A stretch of DNA of 64,000 nt. Origin: Thelonectria olida (lineage: Eukaryota > Ascomycota > Sordariomycetes > Hypocreales > Nectriaceae). Position 1 is the first letter of the stretch. Every line of letters begins with the position of its first letter. Location: the NCBI GenBank assembly GCA_020736575.1, contig JAGPYM010000009.1, positions 124,001-188,000 on the forward strand, given 5' to 3'. Below the pieces are notes generated by a model. That model worked only from the letters and a program-made list of their open reading frames with translations. It ran no database searches and was not told the origin of the DNA. Positions 22,709-36,079 of this stretch are shown piece by piece. Both the position numbers and the translations under genes were made by a program.

Positions 22709-25700
22709 TTAGAGGAATCCTGATTCGGCCAATACCCTGCGAGATGAAAATGACGAGTCAGTATAATGTGCTTCCCTCGTTCCGAATTATAGAGAACTAA
22801 AGCCATGTATGGTTCGAGTCGTTTGCCTCTTTGAGCAGAATCGACTCTCAACCCCAAGCCATCGCGCCCCCGTAAGATGAGGGGAGACTGCGCAATTCTA
22901 CATACCTCACGATCTTCTCATCCTCTCGCTCGCGAGGCTCAACTTGCAGACTCTTGTCATACATCTCGTGCACATCCCCGGCCGCTTGCATATTACTCAA
23001 GATGTAGTCTTGCAGCTCGGGAACTGGCTGCAGCGAGTATCCCACATTCTGGTATTGCTGGATGTCACGGATCACTTCTGCCGTCTTAGCACGCTTTGCA
23101 AAGTTGATGAGGTTAGTCTTCTTGATGATGGAGGGGATACCATCCTCAATAAAGGTAAGGTCGGTTAGGTAGACGCCTAAGGTACTCGTTAGAAACCATC
23201 AAAGACGAATTCCAGAAGGCTAGTGCCGTGTCATACCAAAGAATGGAATGCAGGGCGGGTTGGCAGCATGGAGTGCTTCTCGATACTCGCCAAAGTTCTT
23301 GGTGCTGGCCATCACCCTCCGCATAGACTCCAATACTGCCTGCGTGCGTTGAGGAACCTGGTCCCAGGTTCGCTTCAGGCGAGCGATCGGCGCAGTGCCC
23401 AGTGCCGAGATGATGGAAGTCAGTGTAGAGAAGTTGTTAAGAGCTCGACACCTCTGTTAAGCATGTTAGCATTGTACACTCCTCTCCAAAGCACCTCAGT
23501 GTTAGACTTACGTCTGCAACCGACACGAAATGCTTAATAACGACAACTCGCTTCTTCACATCCATCTGAGCGAGGATCATCTCCGCAACCCAGTTTGTCA
23601 TTTGATTGGAGTGAAGAATGAGCGCCTTCACATTGGGGGCAAGATCGGGATCGCCTTCGGCAATCTTCTTTTGCCAAGTCTTGTTCAAACACTCGGTGGC
23701 CTTGATCTTGCCATATAGACGTGACTCGATGATGGTCAGCTGTCGAGCAAATTCTTGGACATCAATGTCCAAGAACTTGAGCTTCTTCATGTTCTTAGGC
23801 ATGATGGGTGTCGGGGTATTCTGGTTGACCGTCTGAATCATTCTTCGGGCGCCAGCCTCCTTTCCGCTGAGCCTCTGGTCGAGGACAGACATCAGAGGCG
23901 CTGAGCCTGGAGTCTCGGTCGACTTCACCGTGTCTCTGGCAAACGTGTAGACGTCTCGGATAAGCTGTTTCGATTCTTCGTTGTACTCCTCCATCCAGAA
24001 ATTATCAAACCAACTCTTTAGGATATTAACAACTCGAAAGCGGATGAGCTTCTGCTTTCGATCTCTCCACATTTCAAAGTCGGACTGAGAGAGACCCTCT
24101 GGGGGCTGAATTCCGAACCTCTTGACGAGAAGCTCAAAGAGCTCTTGGGCTGAGGTAAATGATCGATAGGTAAGGAGGAAAGTATTGTTGAAGTTGGAGT
24201 CGAGCTTGTCGTGACGGGTAAGTTGTTCTACTAAGGCGAGAAGCGAGCCTCCCTTGACGGTGGGCGTAGTCGTCTTGGCATCCCATGACACTTCCATCTC
24301 AAAGTCTAAACGCAAAAAATCAGGGGTATCTTCGGCGGGTGGTAGACCAGCCTGCGGCGAAGGGTCCTCTCCAAAGATCTTCTTGACCTTGGAGTAATCA
24401 CCCTTTCGGAAGTTGCCTGGTGGTGGATCACCTTCACTGAACGATTGTGTAGTAATGAGCGGAGGCCGTACTGGAGCGCTTCTCGATTCGGTTCGTTGGT
24501 GTGGCCGCTCGTAAGGCATCGTCTCTCCTCTCTGTAGCTGAATCCTGGGTAGTTGCTCATCAGGGCGAGGCATCAAGTCTGCCTGTTGCTGCTCGACCTG
24601 TTCTGAAAGGAGTTGTAGAGAGAAGCCGATGTGTGAAGAGTTAGTCTCGAGCGCCCGAGCACATTGTCGTACGTAGTCAAGTCGATTTTCCAAAGCTTCA
24701 CCTCGAACCTCGGCCCATTCGTCAGCCAAAGGCCCAGCAACAGCTTGGCAGCCTAGAATCAGGTCGGAGATGTTGTCATAGAGGCTCTGCTTGTTCGTGC
24801 CAAAGTCTGAAAGCTGGGGGACCTGAAAGCTGTTGCCGAGGGAAGATAGATCAATGGATTCAATCATGGCAATCCACGGCTTAAATGTATCCAATACTTT
24901 TCCTCCAGCAATACAGACATTGTTTCCGATGACCTCGTGCCGATATGGAGTCACAATCTTCTCCGGACTCACTAGACTCTTGTCAAGTTCTCGGATGCTG
25001 GATACCAGCATACGCTTCTGCTCGTCCAATCGCTCTAGTAATCGGTTGTCGAGAATCGCTGTCGGCTCGATCACGCCTTCCTCGTCTTCGAGAAAGTTGG
25101 CCGTGATGGGGTCGCGAGGGCCCAATCCATTATTTTGCCAGCTTCCGCCCGTGGTGCTACCAATGACGAATCCGGGGAAGAGTCGAGGAATTTCCTCACC
25201 TCGTTGTTGGCGAGCAACTTCGACATAGCTGAAAACTCCCAGTAGAACACCGTCAGCTTCTTGTAGACATTTTTGTATAGATTCCGCATTGGGCCAATCT
25301 GCAGCTGCAATGTGGGATGAAATGACAAGCTTCGAAAACTTGGACATCATGTCTCGGAAGTGAGGATAAAGCGCTTTGTTGGTAGAAATAATCGAGGGTT
25401 GGCCGGAGTGATTATCAGTGGTGCCAGAACCAGCAGCGAGGAGGAGTCTGAGATGGTCGGAAATGTCTTCTGCCCTTGCAACATATTCGGAGCGGTTGTT
25501 GTTCGTTATGGCCTCGCGGTATCGATCAATAGCACGTTTCATATTGGAGACGAGCAAGCTCCAGCTGAGAGAAGGCGTAGATCCATCGTCAAAGAAACTT
25601 CGCGGAACGGTGGCTGTAGTTGGGAGGTTATATGTTGTGCTCGTAAAGGAGGTAGCTGAAGCTATGTTTGGTTGTCCTGGAATACCATTGCCGTTGGAGG

Positions 25701-26697
25701 AGACTTCGTTCCTTATGCGGCCCATTGTTGCGCCGCCATTGATAGAATCCATTGAGGTTGAAGGGGAGAGAGCGCCAAACGAGGTGCGATTTCGAAGTTG
25801 CTACACATGCGCCGATTAGCAGCTGCATTAAGCAGGTTAAGGATTTTGGGTAGGAGGAACGCTTGGTACCTTTGTGCGTCGTGAAGCCAACCTCAAGGAA
25901 TCCCCCTCGGCTTCGGAAGCAGAGGTCAAAGACTCGTCGTCCTCGTCCTGGGTCAAGCCGCGAGCCATCATTTCCGGGGGTGGCCTCGTCTTATCGGGGA
26001 TGTTGACGTTCATGCGGTCTCGCGGCCCAGTCTCGTTGGCGGAGACGGGAGACTCAAGAGGCAGCTCCATGCTGCGATCACCCGTCATCATATTGTAGTA
26101 GAAAAGTCGGCCATCAGGAGTTGCCTGTGGAATCCAAAAGTCGGCTCGCGACTTGTCGGTGCCGTCGGTGCCCTCGAGGGGTAAGGCAGAGGGGCCATCG
26201 GCTTCTGAGTCGTCGTCCTGATCATAATTATCATCGTAAATTTCGTTTTCCTCAGGTTCGTCGTCGACCTGGTCGGCAAGGCCATTCTGGGCCGAGTCGG
26301 GTATCTCTTCGGGACTGGTGATGATCTGGCAGTAATTGCTGGGAAACCATCCGCGGACGCCGTTGATGACTCCATCCCACCAGCCGCTCTCGAGCTGGGT
26401 GATGACCTGAATCACATCACCCTCGTGGAAGCTGAGACTAGTGCGGTCGTCGGCCTCGTAGTCGTAGAGGGCGCGGACGTACATGGTGCCCGGAGGGGCG
26501 GTACCGACGATGCCGTTCATGAGGCCCCAGGAGGGATCGACCCTACCGATAGTCGTAGATTCAGTTGAATGAGGATCGGAGGCGGCTTGCAGTGAGGCAG
26601 GCGTGATGCGCGCGGACGGGGAGTCGGCGGAGGGGTCGTGGGTGGTGCGCGAAGAGTGGATACTTGGCGGCACGGCGGCGGTCTGTATCCTCAGCAT
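22709..26697 (-). CDS. CDC25: Cdc25-type Ras guanine nucleotide exchange factor with SH3 and WW-like domains
   Basis: Exons 26697-25870, 25800-23512, 23453-23237, 23176-22906 and 22736-22709 give 1210 residues. The order is: SH3 domain at about 72-130 (YVRALYDYEADD, GWWDGVINGVRGWFPSNY); an acidic linker; a WW-like segment at about 186-215 (FWIPQATPDGRLFYYN) whose second Trp is missing; a helical middle; a RasGEF N-terminal (REM) motif (LLALVEQLTRHDKLD, TFLLTYRSF); and the catalytic RasGEF domain from about 960 (FLDIDVQEFARQLTIIE, NQMTNWVAEMIL, GVYLTDLTFIEDG). The last exon is only 28 nt and supplies the conserved ending VLAESGFL. Cdc25 homologues load GTP on Ras upstream of adenylate cyclase/PKA signalling. 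The ATG at 26697 is the first in the frame. Confidence 0.93.
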
Positions 26698-29600
26698 GTT
26701 GCGGCGACCACGCTCGACTCAGGACATGGTCAGCCTGTGTGCAGAAGCCAAACAAACGCCAAAACAAGCACGTGTTGCGGCGGCCGGTCTTGTCTTGTCT
26801 TGCAATTATTGTCGACTTTATTGAAACAGCAACTTGAAGCAGCGGTGATGTTGCAGCAGCAGCAACAACAGCATACCACCAAAGAAGGTCAAAGGGGAGG
26901 ACACCAAAAGGGGGGCCAGACAAAAAGAGGTTAGAGAGACCAGACCAGTAGATTGGCAGCGGGCTGGTGAACACAGAGAAGGAAGAGGACGATTCCACAC
27001 GGATTCCAGGGGTGGTAGGGGAGGGGGTGAAGGACGGATGCGACAGGCCAGCCACGATTTGACGTGAGTGTTTTCGGCTGCGTACTAGTTAACAAAGAGC
27101 ATGCCACGACGGGCGGCGGGCGGCGTCGGGTTGGCTGAGACGTCGCGGCGTGTGTGAGTGTGAGAACGAGCGTGTGTGTCCGTCCGGCCAAGGCCAGGTT
27201 CAGAAAGTTAGGTTGATTGTTTGATGGGTGGGAAGGCCGAGGTCGAACGGCACCCAAATGTAAGAAACTCAGGAGTAGGAACCTCGCAGTGTAGGGTACC
27301 CTGGAGCCTGGTGGAGGGGTCTTAGTGAGCGAATGCTACCGTTTCGGCGAAAGGATCAATAGTGAGGCTGGCAACGGTTTCGATTCTCGTTGAATCGGCC
27401 AACATTTGCCTCGCTCTCGTCACAAAAGGAGGGGAAACGAAACGGAAGAGTGGCAGATGACAGCCATTGATTGATTGATTGATTTCTTGATGAAAGGACA
27501 GCCAGACACGGACACAGAAAAAAAAGATGTGCCCCTCAGGTCTACCGTTGGAGAAGAGGTGTTGACTCGCATCTGCGTTTACACATGTGCATCCGCACCC
27601 GCACCCGCACTGACTCTCCGACTCTGACTGATGAATCGACGATAGGATGGAAAACGGAAAACGGAAAAAGGGGGACGACGACAGTTGTGAAGCATCTCCA
27701 TGACTGATTCGTGGGTAGGCGTCGACTACTCCACCACTCCCAGATAATCTGTCCATGCTTCCGCGCATTGACGACCAAGACCAACGCCCTTTGCCATCAC
27801 CGCCCATCGTCCATTGTTTGTCAGATCCTGGTTCAACCGTGGTCCATCCCTCCCTCCCGTCGGGGATAGAATCGCCACTGCATGCCACCAACCAAAGCCA
27901 ATATTATCCAATATTAACATTCTCTGCCGTCCATCGTGACGGACTGCATCTTTCATGCCTGGAAACCCAGCAGGATGACTCCAACAGGGAAAGCCAACCG
28001 AGTTTGGTAACTAGACGCCCGGAAACCCTGATGCACTGTGTCTGTCCCACTGAAAGCTTTCCGTTGCCCCCCCTCCCTCTGTATTCGTAGGCCCCTCATC
28101 CTTTCACTGATCAGAACAACATGGTCAAAATGGCGAGGGTGCGACCTGACAAGCCGGCTTGTGATGCACTTCTTCCCTGCTTGGAAGCTCGAGTGAGCGA
28201 ATACGCGCCATTAATAAAGTGCTTGCGTATGTATCAATGCAAACCCCATTCAGCCATTGGCAAGTGAATTGTCCAGCTGCTCTTTGTCGTTGCCTCAATT
28301 TGCCCGCAGCAGCATTGAAGCTCCACGCCCACGAAGAAAGCCCCTCATTCACCCGCCAACCGCATGGCCAACGCAAGCCCCTCCCCTCCAGGGCTCGCCT
28401 GATGATTTTTCCCGTCGGAGCAACGGCCAACGGGAGGGCAGCCTGGTCCGCCTGGGTCCTGGACCGGGTGGCCGGACCAGGAAAATGTGACCGCGCGAGA
28501 CATGCTGGTCCTCGCTGAGTCGCTGCTCACTGCAGTCTTCACTGTTCACTGTCAAACTGCCCTCCTCACAGGCTCACTCCCTCACGCAAATCCGCCAGGC
28601 GCGTAATTCCAAAGAAGGGAAGCCCTAGCCGATCCTTGCATTGTCGGTAGGCCTCACGGGCCTCAGCTGTCGTGTTGCACTTTTCGTGTCCGTGGCAAAA
28701 GACACCCAATAGTTCCATGCGATAGGGTTCAGTCAAATAGGGCTCCCATCCTCACAAGGTGCTTCTGCAGCAACGGACGAACAAGGAATTCCGTCTTGTC
28801 TCGTGGGCCTTGTTGCATGTGTGTCGGCCTCAGGTGGCACCTGTCTCCCACTCCCGTCTCCCCTCTTTCCTTATCCGATGCATCACTGGGCCGGCTAACC
28901 CCGGACAGCTGCCACGACATGGAGCAACTTGCAACCCCCCGTCGTCCCCTCTCTGCTTCTGTCACTCATTTTCTGCTCTGTGACGAGCACAACTGCTTTC
29001 GTCCAGTGTCCGTCATCATCCCCCCTCCCCCAGCTTCATCAGCTGCCACTCCCACGAGACACCTGCCCACTTTGAGCTTGGCTTTGTGGTCTGCTCCTCA
29101 TCGCCATCCATCACGTACGATCCGGTCCGGAACTCTACATCGCATACGTACCCCAAGTTCGGATATAACTTACAGCGCTGTACAAAGTACGTACGAACGA
29201 AGCATTCGATGCTTCTTTCTCTTCAGATCCGAGTGACGGGGAACATGCCAGTTCAGAGGCCCGGTTGAGGAGGGGATCCCGCCTGTCCGGCATGTGTCGA
29301 TTCGAATCTCTGATTTGGTCCCACCGCCTCTCCCCTCTTCCACCTCGCTTGCCTCAAAGGGCGGCTGGAGCGCCCGCCGTCTCTTCGGAAAGACACGCAG
29401 GACCAAGGCTGCGAGATGAGAGTCAACAGGCAACGAGGCATCAAGAAGCCACGGGGGTGAGCAATGCACTGAAAGATTGAGTGCTTTGAGGAGGCACGCA
29501 CGCACTCATGCACTCCACCACTATCGTCTTGACACCACGTGGAGCCCATCCCAAACTACAGTATGGCTTCCTACTTCGGGAGTCTGCCGCGGACCCGCCA

Positions 29601-32600
29601 GCTATACCATCGAGATGGACTGGCCCGCTCAACGTGGATTTCCCAAGACAGCAACTGAAGCCTAGCAAACACTACCGGACACCGCTCCAGGGCGTCAACC
29701 ACTGTGTGCCTTTGATTTGGAGTTCGAGAAAACACCCCTGGATCTCTTTTTGATATCTTTGAAAAAGAGTGGACAGCTTTTCGTATCAAATTCGGGTTGA
29801 TCTCACGCTCGGGGGAATTGATCTTCTATTACTTGCAACGGGCATCCTGCAGCTCAGTCACTCGGCCCTCGGCCCTTTCACCTGCACCACGTCCCCTCTT
29901 CTTCCCGTCCCGCCCCCTCCATGCTCAAGCCCTTTTTTGCACATTTCTCTTCCGAGTGGATTTGCTGATGGGCCCGTTCCGGCGCCAATGCCGCCCGACC
30001 GTTGCGGGGTATAACTGAGCAAGGACAAATGGGTTCAAGATCCGAGTGGCCCGGACGTGACGGACGGGCTCCAGCCGCTAATTGCTGGGTTTCCATTCTT
30101 TTTTTCGACGAGATGAACCTTTCTCGCTCGCATCTCAGTCGCCCTTCGTGCACGCCCTCGAGGCTCCCTGCTTCAGATGGCTGGCTGAAATGCTCCGTAT
30201 ACGTTTTTTCTTCTTCTGGCTTTACCAGTGGATACGAGCGTGGATCCTGCAATCCTCAAGCCGTGTCCCATTTCTTGACTCATTTCGTGTATTTTCTGGT
30301 CATCCTCACCGACAAGTGACGGATGTGATAGCTCGCTTTTGCGCGTCTCTTGGAATGTTCTGCCACCAGGATCTCCTGCCGATCGTTGGGATCAAATCTC
30401 AGTTTTCCTTTTACAGTTACGACTCCTCTCGTTCGTGAACTGGGCAGGGTGACGGTTCATCTTGGCAAAGTGATTGTCCTGCTTTTACGGAACCTTTATT
30501 TATGCTCGTCACCAATTATGGACTTGGACCCTAGCTGGGCCACACACGGCACGGAACGCAACTACATATTATGTAGCGCATATCAAGGAAGACGAACACA
30601 TGTGCTAATGTCCTATGGCACGCATTATCGGTGGAGGGACTTGATATGCAAGGCGGCGAGGCCAGGTCGCAGATCTCTTTCCACTGTGCATTTGAAGATC
30701 TTTCCGGATTGTGTGTTTTTATGCAATACCAAGCGCCAGCCCCTGCCTGTGGCTAACCTTTATCTTTGTCCTCTGTACGAATACCGGCAAGGGGAAATGA
30801 ACGGTCCTTCATCTCCTACGAGTGATTGCTTTTTTCCTGTGATGGAGACTGTTCCAGAACGGAGACATGGATGCCACGGACTCGAGTTTTACTTTAGAAT
30901 CAATCTCTGGCGGGCACGGCAGATGAATGGATGCAAAGTGTTGCGGTTTGTCGGTGCACCAGAGGTGAGGCAAGGCATGGGTGCTTCGTAGGTATAAAAA
31001 GGGAATTCGATGAAATTACAGAATAAATCCCCCGACGGCAAGAGAGATTACCTTGTCCCAGATTATCCCAAAGTGGTCTAAGCACGAAACCGTGTTGACG
31101 CAACAATGACACTGTCAAGCATAAGAGACGCGCCACGCAATCGCGTACAGTGCCGACAGTGCGTGGGGTCGCGTCACGGCGGGGCTGGGGAACACGAGCT
31201 CGAGCTCCAGCTCAACTGTAGCTCAACAGGACTCGACTCGACCTTTTGGGAGATTTGCTGGCTTCGGGTGGGCCGTCCGCGGGATGAGGGAGACTCAGAG
31301 CCCATGGCTGCCCATCCATCGACCATCCATCGCCCTGCGCCGGTGCTCTGGATGCGGGATCTCTCTGACAGGCCACCAAAGTTGATGACGCTACGCCGGA
31401 TTCGCGCTGGTTGAGGGGAAGAGGAGAAGCTGAAGCTCCCAACCGGAGCTCACATGGGAGCTTCCCCGCCAGTCCAGTACGTTTGCTACGTACCGTTTAT
31501 TGCCAACGACCCATGATGATTTCATCTTGTTTTCTCCGAAGCCTGGCCTCGCCTGGCATCGCCGCTGTCCATAAAGGTCTGTTCCCGAGGCTGCCAACCT
31601 GGTCTCAGCCTGTCGAAGCCTTTGCCTCGCCGCGTTGCCGCGTTGTCGCGGTGGCTATGGCGACCATACCTCGTTTCCATGTCCTTGCGCTTCCTGATCC
31701 TCCTCCGTCTCGCTACCCCTGTTCCTTCTTGACCTCTTCTCCCCCAGCGGGCTGTTATGCACAAGCCAGTAGGCACCTCCCTGCCTTACCGACTTGTGTT
31801 AATGGCCCCGAGAGAAGAGTATTAATGCCTGGCCCTTGTTCTCTCGTTCCAAAGTTAATAGACTGGACTGTGGACTGTGGGCTGCAGTGGGCCACAACCT
31901 GCTATTCCCAGCTAGCTACAGTCTCGATGGATTGCAAGTGGATCGAAGACGTTGTTGCCAGCGACTGTTCCCGTTCACCGTTCTCAGCCCTCTCGACACC
32001 GACATTGACTCCGACTTTTCAAAGACACCGACAACAGCAATGATGCCGCCTTGACCGACGTTCCTAATGGGGCGGGCCCAGCGACCTGCCTTAGGTCGTG
32101 CGTGAACAAGCAGGAAAACGCGATGGGCCCAGGAACGGTGAACCCATTTGAGTCGACGCAAAGAAAGCAAAAACTGACGGACACGGGCTGCAGGAACCAA
32201 GGCAAAGCACACCTTTCGCAAGTACCTTGCCGCCCATATCAGCTCTGAAAGTACCTACCTAGGAACGCCCGCCGTCGTGTCTCGGACACAACCAACACTC
32301 ACTGACTTCTTTTTTTAATGAGGGGCGTCGTCCAGGTTCTCCTGACAGAGTTTTCACCCTATTGACCTCGTCCGCCTCGTCCGCCGGGGGGACCCAGAAG
32401 CTAGGTCGCTACCACCGTAAACAGCTTAGGGCGCTGGAAGGGGAAAACAGCGCTGGACCCCCGCTCTCTATCTCCCCTCGAAGATGCCCCTCCTGCTGAA
32501 AAAAATCAAGTGCCCCGCTGGTCAGCGACCAGGCCGTTTGGCCCTGTGGCCATGTTTGCGTTCCGCTCCGGGTGCTGATGCATAAGGTAGCGCTGTGCGA

Positions 32601-32820
32601 TGCTGTGCTGTGTGCAGTGCCAATGCGCAGCCCTCCCTTGTTACACCCTCCCTGTAAATGTTGCCCATGGGTACTTTGTGACTGTCTACCGCACCGGTGC
32701 CGGCGCCAGTGCCCTGTGCTCAGTGCCCTCACGAGCGAGCTTGCGTTCTTGCTGCGCTGGCACGAGTGCCCAGACGACAGAGAGGTGAGAACCAAGACCC
32801 AGTTGCGCCCCTGGGTACCA

Positions 32821-33120
32821 GCCCCATTGACTCCCTCTCAGCCACCCCTCCCTCTTGCCCTCTTGCCCTCTTTCCCTCTTTCCCACTTTTGCCTCTCTCG
32901 CTCTCCCTCGCTCCTTCCTCCCTCGTTTCCCTCTCTCCTTCCTTGTGGACTCGCGGTTTCCCCTCCTCGCCCCTCCCCACCCAGAAATAAGTGCCCCCCC
33001 CAAAGTCCCGGGTCACTCCTCCCCCTCCGGATTTCCCTCCCCTCCCGCCCCTCTACTCTCTCCCCTTCGCTTTTATTCCCTCCCTCCCGCCCACCTTCCA
33101 TCATCGATCATCTTTTGCGA
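32821..33120 (+). promoter_or_regulatory. Pyrimidine-rich tract upstream of C2H2 regulator
   Basis: About 300 bp are dominated by C and T on the plus strand (repeated CCCTCTT, CTCCCT and CCTCCC runs). CT-rich stretches just upstream of transcription starts are common in filamentous fungal promoters. Assignment to the downstream gene is inferred from position. Confidence 0.45.
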
Positions 33121-33237
33121 ACATCCCGCGCCTCACCACCACCTGGCCAATCGCCCGTCCGCAACACCCCAACACAACCTGTCGTCGAGGCATTCAAGAG
33201 CCTCTGTCCTCATCACAACCCTTCCAGCCAGCTTTCC

Positions 33238-33303
33238 ATGACCAGAATACAAAAATCCCCAATGACCATAATCACGATCGAGTCCCACGCAGACACCCTT
33301 TAA
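33238..33303 (+). other. Candidate upstream ORF in leader of C2H2 regulator
   Basis: An ATG at 33238 opens a 21-codon frame ending in TAA at 33301-33303, 190 bp before the main ATG. It has an effect only if the transcript starts upstream of it. No conservation data are available. Confidence 0.35.
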
Positions 33304-33493
33304 ACCCCACGGGAGCGCGCAAGCGAGGAGCTAGGAGTCGAGAGCGAAGAGCGAGAGAGCAAGATCCTACGAGCTATACGATATTCAACCATCGTGTTGT
33401 CGGTTCCAGCCGAATTGCCCGTTTCACCAGCGTCAACGTGCTGTCGCCTTTCGTCGCCAACTCGGTCCACGGAAACGCGACTTTGCCATCAAG

Positions 33494-36079
33494 ATGCCTG
33501 GCGCAAGCGTCGCAGTCCTCCCGCCCCCCGCGGCCTCGACATCGTCCTCGCGAAAGGCCTCGCTGGCACCCGAGCGCAAGTACAAGTGCCAGTTTTGCAA
33601 CCGGGCCTTTAGCAGGAGTGAACACAGAAGTCGACATGAGCGATCACGTATGTGCCACCCGACCCCCTCTCTTCACATCACCCGGCAACCCGAGCATCAC
33701 ACCACGACCCCTCCAACAACTCCCTGTTATCGTCCGTCATCTAACTGTCTCGCAGATACCAAAGAACGCCCCTTCAAGTGCATGAAGTGTAGAAGTACAT
33801 TTGTCCGTCGCGATCTTCTCCTCAGACATGACCGCACCGTCCACGCTAAGGATGGCGGCATTCCTCTCCACAGCGATGGCAAGCGCCGGGCCGGTCCCAA
33901 AACCCGCGCTGTCAACGGTCCTACTAAGGCTTCCATCGCCATCGACACTTCGACCTTGGAGCAGATGGAGGCTAGCGGCGACGGACTCTTTGATGTTGAG
34001 GCCGCTGCCATGCTTGTAGCAGACCTCCACCACAAGGCCACTGCTGCCATGCGTGGTGAGGAGAGCTCCTACGAGGACAGCTCCTCCATGGCCTACTCTC
34101 CTCACACCTCTTCCATCATGGAGTCTACCGTTACGTACCCATCCGGCGCTATTGCCCTTCCCCAGGTTCAGTGGGACGGCTTCATGCCTCAATCAGTGGC
34201 CGAACCCAAGACGCATTCGATCACCTCAAGCACCTCAGGATCCTTCGACACACAACAGTCCTTTGCCAGTGGAAGCACATTACAACCCCGCTCCAACCAG
34301 CTTCCGCCCATCAGCGGCCAGAGCTGTAATGGCCTCGTGCCTGCTCTGCAATCAATGATCAACTCATTGCCCAACTCCGCCGCCGTCTCACCGATCCCCC
34401 CTAGCCCCTGGACCGCCGACGCCCAGGCTGGCTTCAAGGCTCCTCAGGTCGCGAGCGACGATGAGCGCAACGCAATCCTGGACCACATTCGCAGCGCTGA
34501 TAGCGAGCATGCCATTCCTGAGGGCTTCCGCCTCCCTGGTCTGGGCTCGCTCAACCGATACCTGTCAACCTACTTCGGACTATTCCATCATCACCTGCCA
34601 TTCCTTCACCCGACTACGTTCAACCCTACACAGGTATCGCCTCCTCTATTGTTAGCCGTCCTGAGCATCGGCGCTCTCTACGCTTTCGACCAGGACCAGG
34701 CCTACATGCTCCACATCGGTTCCAAGGTTCTTGTCAACCAGTTCCTTCAGAACAAGGAGAACTTCAGCTCTCGCAGGTGCCCTCTCTGGACCATGCAGAG
34801 CTCTCTCCTCAACATGATCTTTGCTAGCTGGAGCGGCGATCCCAAGGGCCTTGAGTGGGCGTGCTCGATCAAGAGTCTTCTCGCCAACATGGTCGCTGGT
34901 AATCGATACGAGCTCAAGCTTCGACAAGAGGCACGCGGTATGGCCAAGCCTGCTCGCTCCGAGTGGGTTGAGGATGAAGGTTGCCGACGCACTTACTACG
35001 CCGTCTACATCTTCTTTGGCTTGCTGACCTTGACTTACAACCACACGCCGGCCATCAGCTTCAATGAGTTTGAGGACCTCCAGCTTCCCTCTACTGAAGC
35101 TCTTTGGAACTTGCAGGTTGCTGATGAGCCAGCCTGGCAAGAGCATCTCAGCAAGTCCCCTGCTGTGACTTTTATGGAGGCCCATGACAACCTTTTCCAA
35201 GGCGAGATCCTTCGGTACAGCGCTTTCGCGGCGCGCGTTATGATCAACGCCCTCTTCCTTGAGGTCTGGTACCATAAGCGCAGCCCCGAAGCCCTGCAGG
35301 ACGTCGTAACCGAGTACAAGTTGCGACTCGCATTGGAAACGTGGGAGAAATCTCTCGAGAAATGCGAGCCAGAAGCTGTTGCAGTTCCTCTCAGTGCCCC
35401 TCATAAGGGACATCCGCTCCTCTTCAACGCCAAGGCCATGTACCGTAACGCCCGTGCCCGTCTCGAGGTCGACCTCAAGGCGGTGCAAGAGGCGATGCGA
35501 TACCACGACCCGTACGAGGTTGCTGCGGCCATGTCGAATGCTCGGGATCGCGTAAAGCGCTCGAGCGAGATGCTGAAGGTCATTGACGAGTGCTACAACT
35601 GTATTGAGACGGCTGTTCTCCAGGGCGTTCGCTGGGTTGCCCGCACATCTCCTACCAACTGGAGTGTGGAGCACCCGCTCTGCGGGATGGACATGATGAT
35701 CATCCTTTCGTTGTGGCTGTATCGTCTGGAACATGACGAGGAGCCAGGAACCCCAGAGGAGCTGGCCATGTACAACAAGGTTCGCCAGTTGTTTATTAAG
35801 GACCTGGACGAGAACTACATGTCTCAGCTGAGCTCCGTTGTTGCCCGACTTTGGGGTTCCATGCTTGATGAAGTTGTTGTGTGGGGGTAAGTCTCTTTGG
35901 ACCCTATTCATTGACCTTGGATGATGCTAACCTACGATAGAATCACACGACTTATGGGCGAAGCCTTCAAGCTTCATTCTCAGGCCCTCGTCGGCTATGT
36001 CGACGACCCTGAAGCTTCCTCGAATGTCTCGACCCCCTCGATGACATCGCAGGGGGCAGACGAGGACAGCGTGTATTAA
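33494..36079 (+). CDS. C2H2 zinc-finger transcription factor with fungal-specific regulatory domain
   Basis: Exons 33494-33647, 33756-35886 and 35941-36079 give 807 residues. Two classical fingers lie near the N-terminus: YKCQFCNRAFSRSEHRSRH (about 30-48) and FKCMKCRSTFVRRDLLLRH. The first intron lies in the linker, and splicing gives RSHTKERPF, the standard TGEKP-type linker. A Ser/Pro-rich region follows. The C-terminal half resembles the fungal_trans (PF04082) domain, with YFGLFHHHLPFLHPTTF and LLLAVLSIGALYAF. The combination of two C2H2 fingers with this domain is known in fungal regulators of the klf1/ADR1-like group, but I cannot name the orthologue. The third exon supplies the Ser-rich, acidic C-terminus. 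The gene has a long gene-free upstream region. Confidence 0.92.

Larger units (their letters stand above)
26698..33493. other. Gene-poor region of 6.8 kb
   Basis: This lies between two divergent regulator genes. Open frames of up to about 210-240 codons exist (for example 30350-30991, 31411-32043, 32572-33303). They start at non-ATG codons or sit in low-complexity DNA, and none has a recognisable domain. Local features include GATT repeats near 27468, CACCCG repeats near 27595, and strongly pyrimidine-rich DNA at 32820-33120. Long 5' leaders or a long non-coding transcript are possible. No tRNA or transposon was recognised. Confidence 0.45.

Noticed and set aside
30350..32043. Plus-strand frames of 210-213 codons in the 6.8 kb gene-poor region
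   Set aside because: The 30350 frame does not begin with ATG, and neither has recognisable domains or plausible splice partners.
32572..33303. Plus-strand frame of 243 codons
   Set aside because: It is a translation of CT-rich low-complexity DNA, giving Pro/Ser/Leu runs. A promoter/leader explanation is simpler.
34652..35911. Minus-strand frame of 419 codons opposite the C2H2 regulator
   Set aside because: It is an antisense shadow of a clear coding exon, with no recognised domain.
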